From: Caulobacter vibrioides
Lineage (GTDB): Bacteria > Pseudomonadota > Alphaproteobacteria > Caulobacterales > Caulobacteraceae
Length of the DNA: 35,421 nucleotides
NCBI GenBank assembly: GCA_001449105.1
Contig: LNIY01000103.1
Coordinates: 1 to 35,421 of the forward strand
Reading direction: 5' to 3'
A model generated the notes under the pieces. It was not told the origin of the DNA. It saw nothing but the letters and a program-made list of their open reading frames with translations, and did no database searches. This document shows positions 13,965 to 21,994 of the stretch, piece by piece (positions within the stretch are counted from its first letter, which is position 1; the number at the start of each line of letters is the position of its first letter). Both the position numbers and the translations under genes were made by a program.

Positions 13965-16844
13965 CTAGTCGAACTGATAGCGCAGGCCGACCGCGAAGGT
14001 GCGGCTCAGCAGCGACGAGCCGAAGTTGTAGGTATCCTTCCCGCCGGCGTCGCCGAAGGCGTAGTAGGACTGGCCCAGTTCCTCGGTCAGATTGACCGCG
14101 TCGAAGGTCATCGAGAGACGGTCGTTGACCTTGTAGCTGACCTGCATGTCCAGGCTCCTTTCCGGTCGACGCCAGACGCCGATCGGATTGGCGAACAGGG
14201 CCGCCTCGTTGTTGGCCAGGAAGTCGTCGCGCCACACATAGGACAGGCGAGCGCCGATCGGGCCCCGCTCGTAGGCCACGGTGACGTTGTAGGACAGGTC
14301 CGACACCCCGAAGAAGGCCGTCCGTTCCTGGCCGATGATGTCGCCGGCGGCATTGGTCTTGGGCACGTTCTGCGACGAGTCGAGCTTGGTCAGGCTGCCC
14401 AGGAAGCCCAGGCCGTCGAGATAGCCCGGCAGGTTCTTGGGAAAGTAGACGAGGCCGATCTCCAGGCCCTTCAGCACGCCGTCCGAGGCGTTGACCGGCT
14501 GGCTGACCACGAACGAGGTGGTGTTGTTGGTGCTGTTCTGGATCGTCTGCATCCGACGCAGCGACACGACCAGTCCGTCGATCTCGCGGCGGAAGGCGGT
14601 GGCGTAAAGCGCGCTGCCCGGGGCGAAGTACCACTCGGCCGTCAGGTCGTAGTTGGTTGCGCGGGTGGGCTCCAGGTCCGGATTGCCGCTGGAGCCCGTG
14701 CCGTAGCCGACGTTGGTCAGGTCGTCGGTCAGGGCGAAGTTGGGGTTCAGGGCGGTGAAGTCGGGTCGGCGCAGCGTCTTGCCGTAGTTGAAGCGCAGGG
14801 CGATGTCTTCGGTCAGGTCGTAACGCACCGTGATGCTGGGCAGCACGTCGCTGATCTTTTTCGAGGCCGAACTCTGCACCAGACTGCCCTGGGCGATGGT
14901 GGCCAGCTGGTCGTTGAAGGTCATGTCGGTGTCGACGTCGACGTAGCGCAGGCCCGCCTGGGCGCGCAGGCGCCGTCCCAGCAGCTCGGTCTCGAAGTCG
15001 GCCAGCACGTAGGCCGAGGTCGTGGCCTCGTCGACGGTGAAGTTCTCGAACAGCGACAGCTGGTCGGTGGTGTCGAAGTTGGCGTCGACGCCGTGATACA
15101 GCGTGCGGATCTCGTCGATGTGGTCGCGCAGGTAGTAGCCGTTGGCCACCACCCAGGCGCTGGGCACGTCGGCCTGACCGTCGAAGAAGCCCTCGTTCAC
15201 CCACTGGAGCCCGGCCGGCAGGCTGGAGAGCGAGCGCCCGAGGAACGCCGACTGGGTGCGCTGGGCCTCCGAGGCGCCGCGATCGTCATAGCGAAAGCCG
15301 AAGCCGATCTTCTTCAGCGGACCCCAGTCGGCGTCGTACTTGCCGTCCACCGACAGGGTGATCGCGTCGCCCTTGTTGCGGTTGGCGTTGTCGTAGAACT
15401 GGGCGACGTTCCATTGGGCCGGGTCGACCAGCAGGCTGTTGTCGTCGAAGCGGAAGGCGGTGACGCCGTCGCCGGGATTGAAGTCGACCGTCACCTCGTT
15501 GGCCACCCGGTCGGTGCGCATGGCCATGAAGGCCGAGCTGTACTTGCTGGTCTGGTAGGACAGGTCGCCCTTCACCTCCAGCCGGTCGCCGACCTGCCAC
15601 TTGCCGGCCAGGGCGTAGACGAAGCTGTCGGTCTTGGCGACGGTCAGGTCGCCGCTGTTGAAGCCGTAGACCGAACCCAGAGTGCGCGACTTGATGATGT
15701 TGGTCCCGGGAAAGAGCGTGTAGCTCGAGGCCGGATTGCCCCCCAGGTCGCCCCACCAGTCGACGAAGGTGAACAGCAGGTTGTTGAAGGTGGTGTTGCG
15801 GTAGCCGTCGTAGAAGAACTCGAAGGTGTACTCCGAGCGCTCGTTGGGGGCCCACTGCAAGGCGGCGTTGACGGCGGGGCGCTTGCGGTCGCCCAGCAGG
15901 TCGGCCTGGAACACCGCGTCGCGCGACAGCAGGTAGGGAACCTGCACCCCGTTGATGGTCAGGGTCGAGCCGGCGGCGCTGGGCAGGCCTGCGTTGGTTC
16001 CCGGCTGCCAGATCGGGTTCTCCGACGCACGGCCGTCGGTGACCTGGATGCGCTCCAGCGGAACCCAGCCGGCCGGCGCGTTCTCGGTCGCGAACGGCAC
16101 CACCGCCCCCGCCGTGACGCTCTGGTCGCGGTAGCGGGTGCGGGCGTAGCTGACGTTCAGCAGCGCGCCGAACTCGCCGGCGCCGGTGTCCCAGCGGTCG
16201 GCCACCAGGGCGCTGACGTTCGGATTAAACTTGTCGGCCTGCTCGTGCCAGATGCCGCGGCTGGCCAGCGAGAAGGTCGGTCCCTTGAAGTCGAACGGCC
16301 GGCGCGTGAACACGTCGACCTGGCCGGCGATGCCCGTCTCGATCTGGTCGGCGCTGCGGGTCTTGTAGACGTCGATGCGCTTGACGAGGTTGGCCGGAAT
16401 GTCCTGCAGGGCGAACTGGCGGCCGGAGGCGGTGAAGACGTTGCGGCCGTTCCAGGTGGTGGTGATGTCGGGCAGGCCGCGGATCGAAATCGCCGTGGCC
16501 TCGCCGCCAGAGCGGTTGGTCACCTGCACGCCGGTGACCCGCTGCAGGGCCTCGACGACGTTATTGTCCGGCAACTTGCCGATATCTTCGGCCACCACGC
16601 TTTCGACCACCTGGGTCGACTCGCGCTTGATCGCCAGGCTCTGGCCGACGCTGGCGCGAATGCCGCGGACGATCACTTCCTCGACGGTGTCGGGTTCGAT
16701 CGTGCTTCCGGAAGCGCCTGGATTATCTTGAGAAAAAGCCGAAGTCGCGAAACTCGTGACCAGGGCGGCGGTGGCCGCCGACACCAGCCAAAGACGCCGG
16801 GCGCGCCCGGACTCCGAAACGGAAGACGCCGTCTCCACGCGCAT
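13965..16844 (-). CDS. TonB-dependent outer-membrane receptor
   Basis: A 959-residue ligand-gated outer-membrane transporter energised by TonB-ExbB-ExbD. The signal peptide spans about residues 1-38 (cleavage near SAFS-QD). A TonB-box-like VEEVIVRG lies at 54-61. The plug domain follows (LPDNNVVEALQRVTGVQVTN, SIRGLP), then the large beta-barrel, ending in an aromatic-rich last strand (FAVGLRYQFD). The length and plug sequence fit the Caulobacter-type receptors often used for carbohydrates. The ATG at 16844 follows GGAGGGATGAA; the frame is open for 74 more codons but without receptor or signal features. A FadR/GntR-type operator lies 57 bp upstream. No inner-membrane transporter or glycoside hydrolase adjoins it, so the substrate is unknown. 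Confidence 0.92.
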   Translation of the reverse strand: MRVETASSVSESGRARRLWLVSAATAALVTSFATSAFSQDNPGASGSTIEPDTVEEVIVRGIRASVGQSLAIKRESTQVVESVVAEDIGKLPDNNVVEALQRVTGVQVTNRSGGEATAISIRGLPDITTTWNGRNVFTASGRQFALQDIPANLVKRIDVYKTRSADQIETGIAGQVDVFTRRPFDFKGPTFSLASRGIWHEQADKFNPNVSALVADRWDTGAGEFGALLNVSYARTRYRDQSVTAGAVVPFATENAPAGWVPLERIQVTDGRASENPIWQPGTNAGLPSAAGSTLTINGVQVPYLLSRDAVFQADLLGDRKRPAVNAALQWAPNERSEYTFEFFYDGYRNTTFNNLLFTFVDWWGDLGGNPASSYTLFPGTNIIKSRTLGSVYGFNSGDLTVAKTDSFVYALAGKWQVGDRLEVKGDLSYQTSKYSSAFMAMRTDRVANEVTVDFNPGDGVTAFRFDDNSLLVDPAQWNVAQFYDNANRNKGDAITLSVDGKYDADWGPLKKIGFGFRYDDRGASEAQRTQSAFLGRSLSSLPAGLQWVNEGFFDGQADVPSAWVVANGYYLRDHIDEIRTLYHGVDANFDTTDQLSLFENFTVDEATTSAYVLADFETELLGRRLRAQAGLRYVDVDTDMTFNDQLATIAQGSLVQSSASKKISDVLPSITVRYDLTEDIALRFNYGKTLRRPDFTALNPNFALTDDLTNVGYGTGSSGNPDLEPTRATNYDLTAEWYFAPGSALYATAFRREIDGLVVSLRRMQTIQNSTNNTTSFVVSQPVNASDGVLKGLEIGLVYFPKNLPGYLDGLGFLGSLTKLDSSQNVPKTNAAGDIIGQERTAFFGVSDLSYNVTVAYERGPIGARLSYVWRDDFLANNEAALFANPIGVWRRPERSLDMQVSYKVNDRLSMTFDAVNLTEELGQSYYAFGDAGGKDTYNFGSSLLSRTFAVGLRYQFD

Positions 16845-16900
16845 TTCATCCCTCCATAAGTTCCGGCGCCGATGTGATCCCGGCTGCCTTGGAGGAATTC

Positions 16901-16911
16901 TTGTCTGACAA
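16901..16911. promoter_or_regulatory. FadR-subfamily GntR operator-like palindrome upstream of the TonB receptor
   Basis: TTGTCTGACAA is a perfect palindrome that fits the FadR-subfamily GntR consensus TNGTNNNACNA. It is embedded in an A+T-rich patch 57 bp before the receptor start codon, a usual repressor position. No GntR gene is in the window, so the regulator would act from elsewhere. Confidence 0.55.
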
Positions 16912-17370
16912 TTAAACGTCGCGCAATGGGGTAACGGCGGTAGGCGAACGCTTTTCAGCCAATGGCGACGGCGGAAGTTTCCCTTCCTGGCTGGCGGTTC
17001 CGGCCCAGCTTTGCCGAAAGACACCGCTGCCAGGGCTGCATGACGCCACGCCCGCCGCGCCTTCACGCGGCCCCACTCAAGCCGAAACTAGTCGGACAAA
17101 TACCGCCCCGGATTCGGCATCCCGCTTCGGCGTCGATCTCGAGAAGAAGGTCGCGCACCCAGCGAACACCCTGCCCAACCCGATGCTCAACGCCCACCAG
17201 GCCTGGCTCGACGGCCTCGCCCGCGCCGACCGCTCGCAAGGTCCGCTCGAATAACGGGCATTGTGCCTTCAAGGCACAGGTCCTGAGCCCCGGCGGCCCT
17301 TGAGCCCCGTGCGCCCAGCCTACACCTCTGCCGCCTCAGTTTCCTTTCCTCCCCGAGAGAACCCGCCCTC
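16912..17370. other. Gap between the TonB receptor and old yellow enzyme genes, with a coding-like fragment
   Basis: This 459-bp stretch holds no gene I can support. On the plus strand, about 17128-17254 reads in one frame with the third-position G+C bias of real genes and ends at TAA (17252-17254), encoding a helix-like tail (KKVAHPANTLPNPMLNAHQA, then WLDGLARADRSQGPLE). The frame has no ATG at a sensible place apart from an internal Met 23 residues before the end. It may be a gene remnant or a small ORF. No strong promoter or terminator is evident. Confidence 0.35.
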
Positions 17371-18492
17371 ATGTCCGCCCTGTTCACGCCCTTCCGCCTG
17401 AAGGACGCCCAGCTTCGCAACCGCATCGCCATCCCGCCCATGTGCCAGTACAGCGCCGAGGACGGCCTGGTCACCGACTGGCACCTGCCGCACTACGCCG
17501 GCCTGGCGCGCGGCGGCGCGGGCCTGGTGATCGTCGAGGCCACGGCCGTCTCGCCGGAAGGCCGCATCACCCCGGCCTGCACCGGCATCTGGACCGACGA
17601 GCAGGCGCAGGGCCTGGCCAAGATCGCCGCGGCCATCAAGGCGGCCGGCGCCGTCCCCGGCATCCAGATCGCCCACGCCGGCCGCAAGGCCAGCGCCCAC
17701 CGTCCGTGGGAAGGCGACGACCACATCGCCGAGGGCGATCCGCGCGGCTGGCAGACCATCGCCCCCTCGGCCATCGCCTACGGTGCGGGCCTGCCCAAGG
17801 TTCCGCGCGAAATGACCCTGGCCGACATCGAGCGGGTCAAGGCCGACTTCGCCGCCGCCGCCCGCCGCGCCCGCGAGGCCGGCTTCGAGTGGCTGGAGCT
17901 GCACTTCGCCCACGGCTACCTGGCCCAGAGCTTCTTCTCGCACCACTCCAACCAGCGCACCGACCAGTACGGCGGCGATGCGCTGGCGCGCGGCCGGTTC
18001 ATGGAAGAGACCCTGGCCGCCGTCCGCGCCGAATGGCCCGAGAACCTGCCGCTGACCGCCCGCTTCGGCGTGCTGGAATATGACGGCCACGACGAGCAGA
18101 CCCTCGCCGAGTCGATCGACCTGACCCGCCGGATGAAGGCCGGAGGCCTGGATCTGCTGAACGTCAGCGTCGGCTTCACCATCCCCAACACCAGCATCCC
18201 GTGGGGCACGCCGTTCCTGGGCCCGATCGCCAAGCGCGTGCGCGAGGAAGCCGGCCTGCCGGTCGCCTCGTCCTGGGGCCTGGACGCCCCGAAGCTGGCC
18301 GAGCGCCTGGTCGCAGAGGGCCAGATGGACCTGGTGATGATCGGCCGCGCCCACCTGGCCAATCCGCACTACCCCTACGAACTGGCCCAGGAACTGGGCG
18401 TCGAGCGCCCCACCTGGACCCTGCCGGCGCCGTACGCGCACTGGCTGGAGAAGTATCGCCCGGCGAGCGACCTCGCGGTGGCGGCGGAGTAA
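17371..18492 (+). CDS. NADH:flavin oxidoreductase, old yellow enzyme of the XenA/YqjM class
   Basis: A 373-residue FMN TIM-barrel ene-reductase. It reduces activated C=C bonds in enones, and in relatives nitro compounds, with NAD(P)H. The thermophilic-like/XenA class markers are present: PPMCQYS with Cys25 and Tyr27, the substrate-binding pair His178 and His181 (ELHFAHGYL), Tyr183, and QIAHAGRKAS with Gln99 and His102. The FMN-phosphate loop is near MIGRAHLANP (about 327-336). It is soluble. No neighbour suggests a substrate; physiological substrates of such enzymes are often unclear. It ends just before a compound repeat and is convergent with the Lrp gene. Confidence 0.92.
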   Translation: MSALFTPFRLKDAQLRNRIAIPPMCQYSAEDGLVTDWHLPHYAGLARGGAGLVIVEATAVSPEGRITPACTGIWTDEQAQGLAKIAAAIKAAGAVPGIQIAHAGRKASAHRPWEGDDHIAEGDPRGWQTIAPSAIAYGAGLPKVPREMTLADIERVKADFAAAARRAREAGFEWLELHFAHGYLAQSFFSHHSNQRTDQYGGDALARGRFMEETLAAVRAEWPENLPLTARFGVLEYDGHDEQTLAESIDLTRRMKAGGLDLLNVSVGFTIPNTSIPWGTPFLGPIAKRVREEAGLPVASSWGLDAPKLAERLVAEGQMDLVMIGRAHLANPHYPYELAQELGVERPTWTLPAPYAHWLEKYRPASDLAVAAE

Positions 18493-18501
18493 CAGAACGA
18501 C

Positions 18502-18659
18502 CTTCTCCCATAGGGAGAAGGAGGGGCCCGCGCCGCAAGGCGTGGGAGGATGAGGGGTTAGGGACCGAAAACGGCGTGCCGGCACGACGTCGGGCGCCGT
18601 CACCCCTCACCCTCCCAGGCTTCGCCTGGGCCCGTCCCTCTCCCCTCCGGGAGAGGGAC
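18502..18659. repeat. Compound G+C-rich intergenic repeat, copy 5 (diverged)
   Basis: CTTCTCCCATAGGGAGAAG at the left and GTCCCTCTCC…GGGAGAGGGAC at the right bracket a longer spacer with CAGGCTTCGCCTG and GCGCCGCAAGGCGTG hairpins. It is a related but diverged subtype and fills the whole gap between the convergent old yellow enzyme and Lrp genes. Confidence 0.75.
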
Positions 18660-18660
18660 G

Positions 18661-19119
18661 CTACAGCGGCACCGCGAAGGTCTGTTTCACGGTCTGGGCG
18701 GGGATGTCGGTCTTGACGTTCATCACGCCGCGGATGCGGCTTAGGTGATCGGCCTGGAAGCGGCGATAGGCGGCGATGTCGGCGGCGACGACGCGCAGCA
18801 GCATGTCGCAATCGCCGAGCATGACGTAGCACTCGACCACTTCGGGCAGCTTGTTCACCTCGGCGACGAAGTGGTCGACGGCGTCCTCGTGCTGCGAGTT
18901 CAACCAGATGCGAGTGAAGAAGGTCTGGCCCCGGCCGACCTTGGCCGCGTCGACCACCGCCACATAGCGGGCGATGACGCCCGCCTCTTCCAGGATCCGC
19001 ACCCGGCGCAGGCACGGAGAGGGCGACAGGCCCACGCGCTTGGCCAACTCGGCGTTCTGGATGCGGCCGTCCTTCTGAAGCTCGCGCAGGATCCGGCGGT
19101 CGATGTCGTCGAGCTTCAT
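18661..19119 (-). CDS. Lrp/AsnC family transcriptional regulator
   Basis: A 152-residue feast/famine regulator. The AsnC-type helix-turn-helix is at about 4-48 (LDDIDRRILRELQKDGRIQN, ELAKRVGLSPSPCLRRVRIL). The RAM ligand-binding domain is at about 65-145 (VVECYVMLGDCDMLLRVVA). It probably forms an octamer and responds to an amino acid. The ATG at 19119 begins the usual MKLDDIDRRIL start; the frame continues 25 codons upstream without family sequence. It is divergent from azlCD with 141 bp between the starts. By analogy with Lrp/BrnFE pairs, it likely activates that exporter when branched-chain amino acids or methionine accumulate. That regulatory role is inferred from position. Confidence 0.93.
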   Translation of the reverse strand: MKLDDIDRRILRELQKDGRIQNAELAKRVGLSPSPCLRRVRILEEAGVIARYVAVVDAAKVGRGQTFFTRIWLNSQHEDAVDHFVAEVNKLPEVVECYVMLGDCDMLLRVVAADIAAYRRFQADHLSRIRGVMNVKTDIPAQTVKQTFAVPL

Positions 19120-19260
19120 GGCGCCCACAGCTAATAATCGGCGATCGACTTCGCCCTGATGCCAATATTTGAACATCCGGGAGCATGATTGCAACCCGAT
19201 TGCGCGGGCTTTGCGCTAGGCTGCCAATCCTCCTCGCAACCGTTCCTCCCCCGGTCGCCC

Positions 19261-20010
19261 ATGACAATCGAAACCTGCGCTCCCGCCGCCCTCCCGGGCG
19301 AGCGGCCCTCCCTCGCTCGCGCCGAATTCCGCCGCGGCCTGATCGCCTCCCTGCCGGTGACGGCCGGCTTCGTGCCCTTCGCCCTGGTGCTGGGCGCCCA
19401 GGCCGCGCAGAAGGGCCTGACCGCGGTCGAGACGCCGCTGATGACCGGCCTGAACTTCGCCGGCGGCTCGGAGTTCGCGGCCATCGGCCTGTGGACCTCG
19501 CCGCCGCACCTCCTGCTGATCGCGGCGGTGACGCTGATGGTCAACAGCCGCCACCTGCTGATGGGCGCGGCGCTGGCGCCGTTCCTGAAGACCCTGCCCA
19601 AGCGCCGGGTGCTGCCCGCCCTGTTCCTGATGTGCGACGAGAGCTGGGCCATGGCCCTGGCGGACGCCAAGGCGCGCGGAACCTTCAGCCTGGCGCACTA
19701 CATGGGCGTGGCCCTGCCGATGTGGCTGGCCTGGATCGCCTTTACGGCGCTGGGCGCCATGGTCGGGCCGGTGCTGGGGAACGTCGAGACCCTGGGCTTC
19801 GACATGGCCTTCCCGGCGATCTTCCTGGTTCTGCTGCGCGGCATGTGGCGCGGCTTCCGCGCCGCCCGGCCGTGGCTGGTCAGCCTAGCCGTGGCCGCGA
19901 GCGGCCACCTGCTGGCGCCCGGCGCCTGGACGGTGGCGGCCGGCGCCCTGGCGGGCCTGTTCACCGCCTGGCTGTGGGCTGGCCCAAGCCGGAAGGAAGA
20001 AGCCGCATGA
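19261..20010 (+). CDS. azlC: AzlC-family branched-chain amino acid exporter, large subunit
   Basis: A 249-residue inner-membrane protein with the AzlC pattern: EFRRGLIASLPVTAGFVPFALVLGA near the N-terminus, FAGGSEFAAIGLW at about 75-87, and VTLMVNSRHLLMGAALAPFL at about 97-116. Together with AzlD it forms an amino acid efflux system (BrnF/BrnE type). The ATG at 19261 gives a family-typical start; an upstream TTG at 19189 would add 24 unlikely residues. The stop overlaps the azlD start by 4 bp. Confidence 0.92.
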   Translation: MTIETCAPAALPGERPSLARAEFRRGLIASLPVTAGFVPFALVLGAQAAQKGLTAVETPLMTGLNFAGGSEFAAIGLWTSPPHLLLIAAVTLMVNSRHLLMGAALAPFLKTLPKRRVLPALFLMCDESWAMALADAKARGTFSLAHYMGVALPMWLAWIAFTALGAMVGPVLGNVETLGFDMAFPAIFLVLLRGMWRGFRAARPWLVSLAVAASGHLLAPGAWTVAAGALAGLFTAWLWAGPSRKEEAA

Positions 20011-20306
20011 TCTCGCTGCCCGTCCTCGCCACCATCCTGGCCATGGCGGCCGTCACCTACCTGACCCGCATCGGCGGCTATCTGGTGCTACGCAACCGCA
20101 CGCTCGGCCCGCGCGCCACCGCGGTGATGGAGGCCGCGCCCGGCTGCGTGCTGATCGCGGTGATCGCTCCGCACTTCGTTTCGCCCCGCCCGGCTGACCT
20201 GCTGGCCCTGGGCGTGACCTTCCTGGCGGCCCTGCGCCTGCCGATGCTGGCCGTGGTGCCGATCGGCATCGTAGCGGCGGCCGGGCTGCGGTGGCTGCTG
20301 GGCTGA
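20007..20306 (+). CDS. azlD: AzlD-family branched-chain amino acid exporter, small subunit
   Basis: A 99-residue protein with about four hydrophobic helices. AzlD markers are visible: VTYLTRIGGYLVL (about 15-27), then AAPGCVLIAVIAP and FLAALRLPMLAVVPIGI. The ATGA overlap with azlC shows translational coupling, as expected for two subunits made in proportion. It ends 7 bp from the convergent DUF6881-like gene, with no terminator hairpin in between. Confidence 0.92.
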   Translation: MISLPVLATILAMAAVTYLTRIGGYLVLRNRTLGPRATAVMEAAPGCVLIAVIAPHFVSPRPADLLALGVTFLAALRLPMLAVVPIGIVAAAGLRWLLG

Positions 20307-20313
20307 AGCCCCC

Positions 20314-20637
20314 TCAGGCGTCCAGCCGCCAGGCCGCCTCGAACACCGAGGCCTCCACGGGGGTCAGCGACAGGCGGTCCTCGCCCTCGACGACGTCTTC
20401 ATCGTCGAGCAGGGCCTCGACCGAGTCGTGGAAATCGTCTTCCGACAGGCTGTCCACGCCAGGCAGCTCGTGCTCGCGCCCGACATAGTTGGCGACGGCG
20501 TCGCGCTCGCGGCTGCCATCGCGGAAAACGTCGATCAGGCGCAGCACCCGGCCCTCGTCGTCGACCTCGTAGAAGATCGACACGGGCTCTTCGGCGCTCT
20601 CGTGGGCCCAGTCGCAACGGAAATAGGAAAGGCTCAT
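20314..20637 (-). CDS. Small acidic protein, DUF6881-like
   Basis: A soluble 107-residue protein. The first half (YFRCDWAHESAEEPVSIFYE, then VDDEGRVLRLIDVFRDGS) resembles the DUF6881 pattern of a short beta-rich domain, often found in immunity-like or hypothetical proteins. The second half is strongly acidic (LDDEDVVEGEDRLSLTP). The start at 20637 follows AGGAAAGG closely. The function is unknown. The DUF assignment is by eye. Confidence 0.65.
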   Translation of the reverse strand: MSLSYFRCDWAHESAEEPVSIFYEVDDEGRVLRLIDVFRDGSRERDAVANYVGREHELPGVDSLSEDDFHDSVEALLDDEDVVEGEDRLSLTPVEASVFEAAWRLDA

Positions 20638-20706
20638 GGCCGCCCCTTTCCCTGAACTACGGCCGCGAGGCAAGCGCCGACCTTGCCAGGCCGACCTCGC
20701 ACGGCC

Positions 20707-21264
20707 ATGTCTTTGATCATGACCACGCCCGCCGAAGACCTGCTCGACCGCGCGGCCGCAGCCGCCCTGTCCCTGGCCGCCGACCGTCCCTGGACCCAGA
20801 TCGCCCTGCGCGACATCGCCGTGGCGGCGGGCGCGCCGTTCGCCGAGCTCTACGTCCGGGCCGACAGCAAGGCCAAGGTGCTCTCCCACCTGTCGCGCCG
20901 CTTCGACCAGGCGGCGCTGAACGCCGACGCCGGCGAGGGCGCGGCCGCCCACGACCGCCTGTTCGACGCCGCCATGGCCCGGGTCGAGGCCATGGAGCCG
21001 CACCGCCACGCTCTGATCGCCATCGGCAAGGCCGAGGGCCTGCCCCGCACCGCCGCCCGCTTTCCCAAGACCGCCCGTGCGATCCTCGAAGCCGCCGGGG
21101 TCGAGGCCACCCCGGTGCGCCTGGCGGCCATGACCGCCGTCTGGGCGCGCACCCTGCAGGTCTGGCGCGACGACGAAGGCGCGCTGAACCGCACCATGGC
21201 CGAGCTCGACAAGCGCCTGAAGCAGATGGCCGAGCAACTGGGCAAGGTCGGCGCAGGGTTCTGA
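20707..21264 (+). CDS. TetR/AcrR family transcriptional regulator
   Basis: A protein of about 185 residues. The N-terminal helix-turn-helix (PWTQIALRDIAVAAGAPFAE, then LYVRADSKAKVLSHL) is of TetR type, though the recognition helix is alanine-rich. The remainder is all-alpha, as expected for the ligand/dimer domain, with a charged C-terminal helix (NRTMAELDKRLKQMAEQLGK). The start is uncertain among 20683, 20707 and 20719 because none has a clear ribosome-binding site; I take 20707. No adjacent efflux pump or enzyme shows what it controls. It is divergent from the DUF6881-like gene. Confidence 0.75.
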   Translation: MSLIMTTPAEDLLDRAAAAALSLAADRPWTQIALRDIAVAAGAPFAELYVRADSKAKVLSHLSRRFDQAALNADAGEGAAAHDRLFDAAMARVEAMEPHRHALIAIGKAEGLPRTAARFPKTARAILEAAGVEATPVRLAAMTAVWARTLQVWRDDEGALNRTMAELDKRLKQMAEQLGKVGAGF

Positions 21265-21333
21265 TCGCGGTTGCGAAAGGTCGGCCAGACGACCGATAGT
21301 CGTCCCGCCAAGATCGGCGGGGGACGTCCATCC

Positions 21334-21714
21334 ATGACCTGCAAGACCGCCATCACCTGCGCCGCCGTCGCGGCCGCGCTCACCGGCGCGTTGCCCGCCG
21401 CCGCCGAGGAGACCCGCGACTACGTCGCCCGGCCGGTCTGGACACGCACGCCGACGATCAGCGACATGCACAACTACTACCCGGTGCGGGCGGGCGGCGC
21501 GGGCGGCCAGGCCGTGCTCGACTGCCAGATCGATGCGGGCGGATCCTTGTCCAACTGCGTAGTGCGTGGCGAGACGCCTCAGAACGTCGACCTGGGCGCG
21601 GCGGCGTTGAAGCTGTCGCGCCTGTTCCGCATGAAGCCGAAGGACGCCGACGGCGCGCCGGTCGCCGACCGCTGGCTGGCCCTGCCGATCAAGTGGGCTC
21701 CCGGGAACTGGTAG
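21334..21714 (+). CDS. Exported protein with a TonB C-terminal-like domain
   Basis: A 126-residue protein. A signal peptide covers about 1-24 (cleavage after ALPAAA). The remainder looks like the TonB-C fold used in energy-transducing proteins: YYPVRAGGAGGQAVLDCQID, then LSNCVVRGETP and ALKLSRLFRMKPKDADGAPV, with two cysteines (about 70 and 80) that could form a disulfide. It lacks the transmembrane anchor and Pro-rich span of TonB, so it is a free periplasmic protein and not an energy transducer. The ATG follows GGCGGGGGA. The role is unknown. Confidence 0.78.
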   Translation: MTCKTAITCAAVAAALTGALPAAAEETRDYVARPVWTRTPTISDMHNYYPVRAGGAGGQAVLDCQIDAGGSLSNCVVRGETPQNVDLGAAALKLSRLFRMKPKDADGAPVADRWLALPIKWAPGNW

Positions 21715-21730
21715 GGAGACGATCTACGCC

Positions 21731-21994
21731 ATGCGCACCGAATACCTGCTGCTCGTCCCCTGCCTCGCGGCGTGCGGAATCGGGCTGTTCGCCGGACGCC
21801 TGCCCTGGCTCATGCGCTGGGCGGCGCTTTCGGCGGGCCTTCTTGGACCGCTGCTCTTCTTCGGCGCGTCGATCAGCGCGCTTCACATCGCCGTCGGCCT
21901 TGTCGTGGCGGGCGCGATCCTTGGCCTCGTTTGGGCCTTGAACAAGCTCATAGCCTCGGCGGACCGCGCGTCCCGAGCGCCGCGCGTGCGCTAG
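21731..21994 (+). CDS. Small three-helix membrane protein, 87 residues
   Basis: Starts 16 bp after the TonB-C-like gene, after GGGAGACGATC, and probably shares its transcript. It has three hydrophobic stretches (about 4-21, 27-45 and 48-72) and a basic C-terminus. No family is recognised. Its stop codon abuts the convergent stop of the peptidoglycan-binding gene with no bases between. Confidence 0.6.
   Translation: MRTEYLLLVPCLAACGIGLFAGRLPWLMRWAALSAGLLGPLLFFGASISALHIAVGLVVAGAILGLVWALNKLIASADRASRAPRVR

Noticed and set aside
15093..16859. A 588-codon plus-strand open frame opposite the TonB receptor.
   Set aside because: Antisense to a receptor with clear plug and barrel motifs; its composition is typical of antisense frames in G+C-rich DNA.
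16962..17303. A 113-codon plus-strand ORF starting with ATG between the TonB receptor and old yellow enzyme genes.
   Set aside because: Pro/Arg/Ser-rich with poor codon use and no ribosome-binding site; a different frame in the same stretch has the better coding signature.
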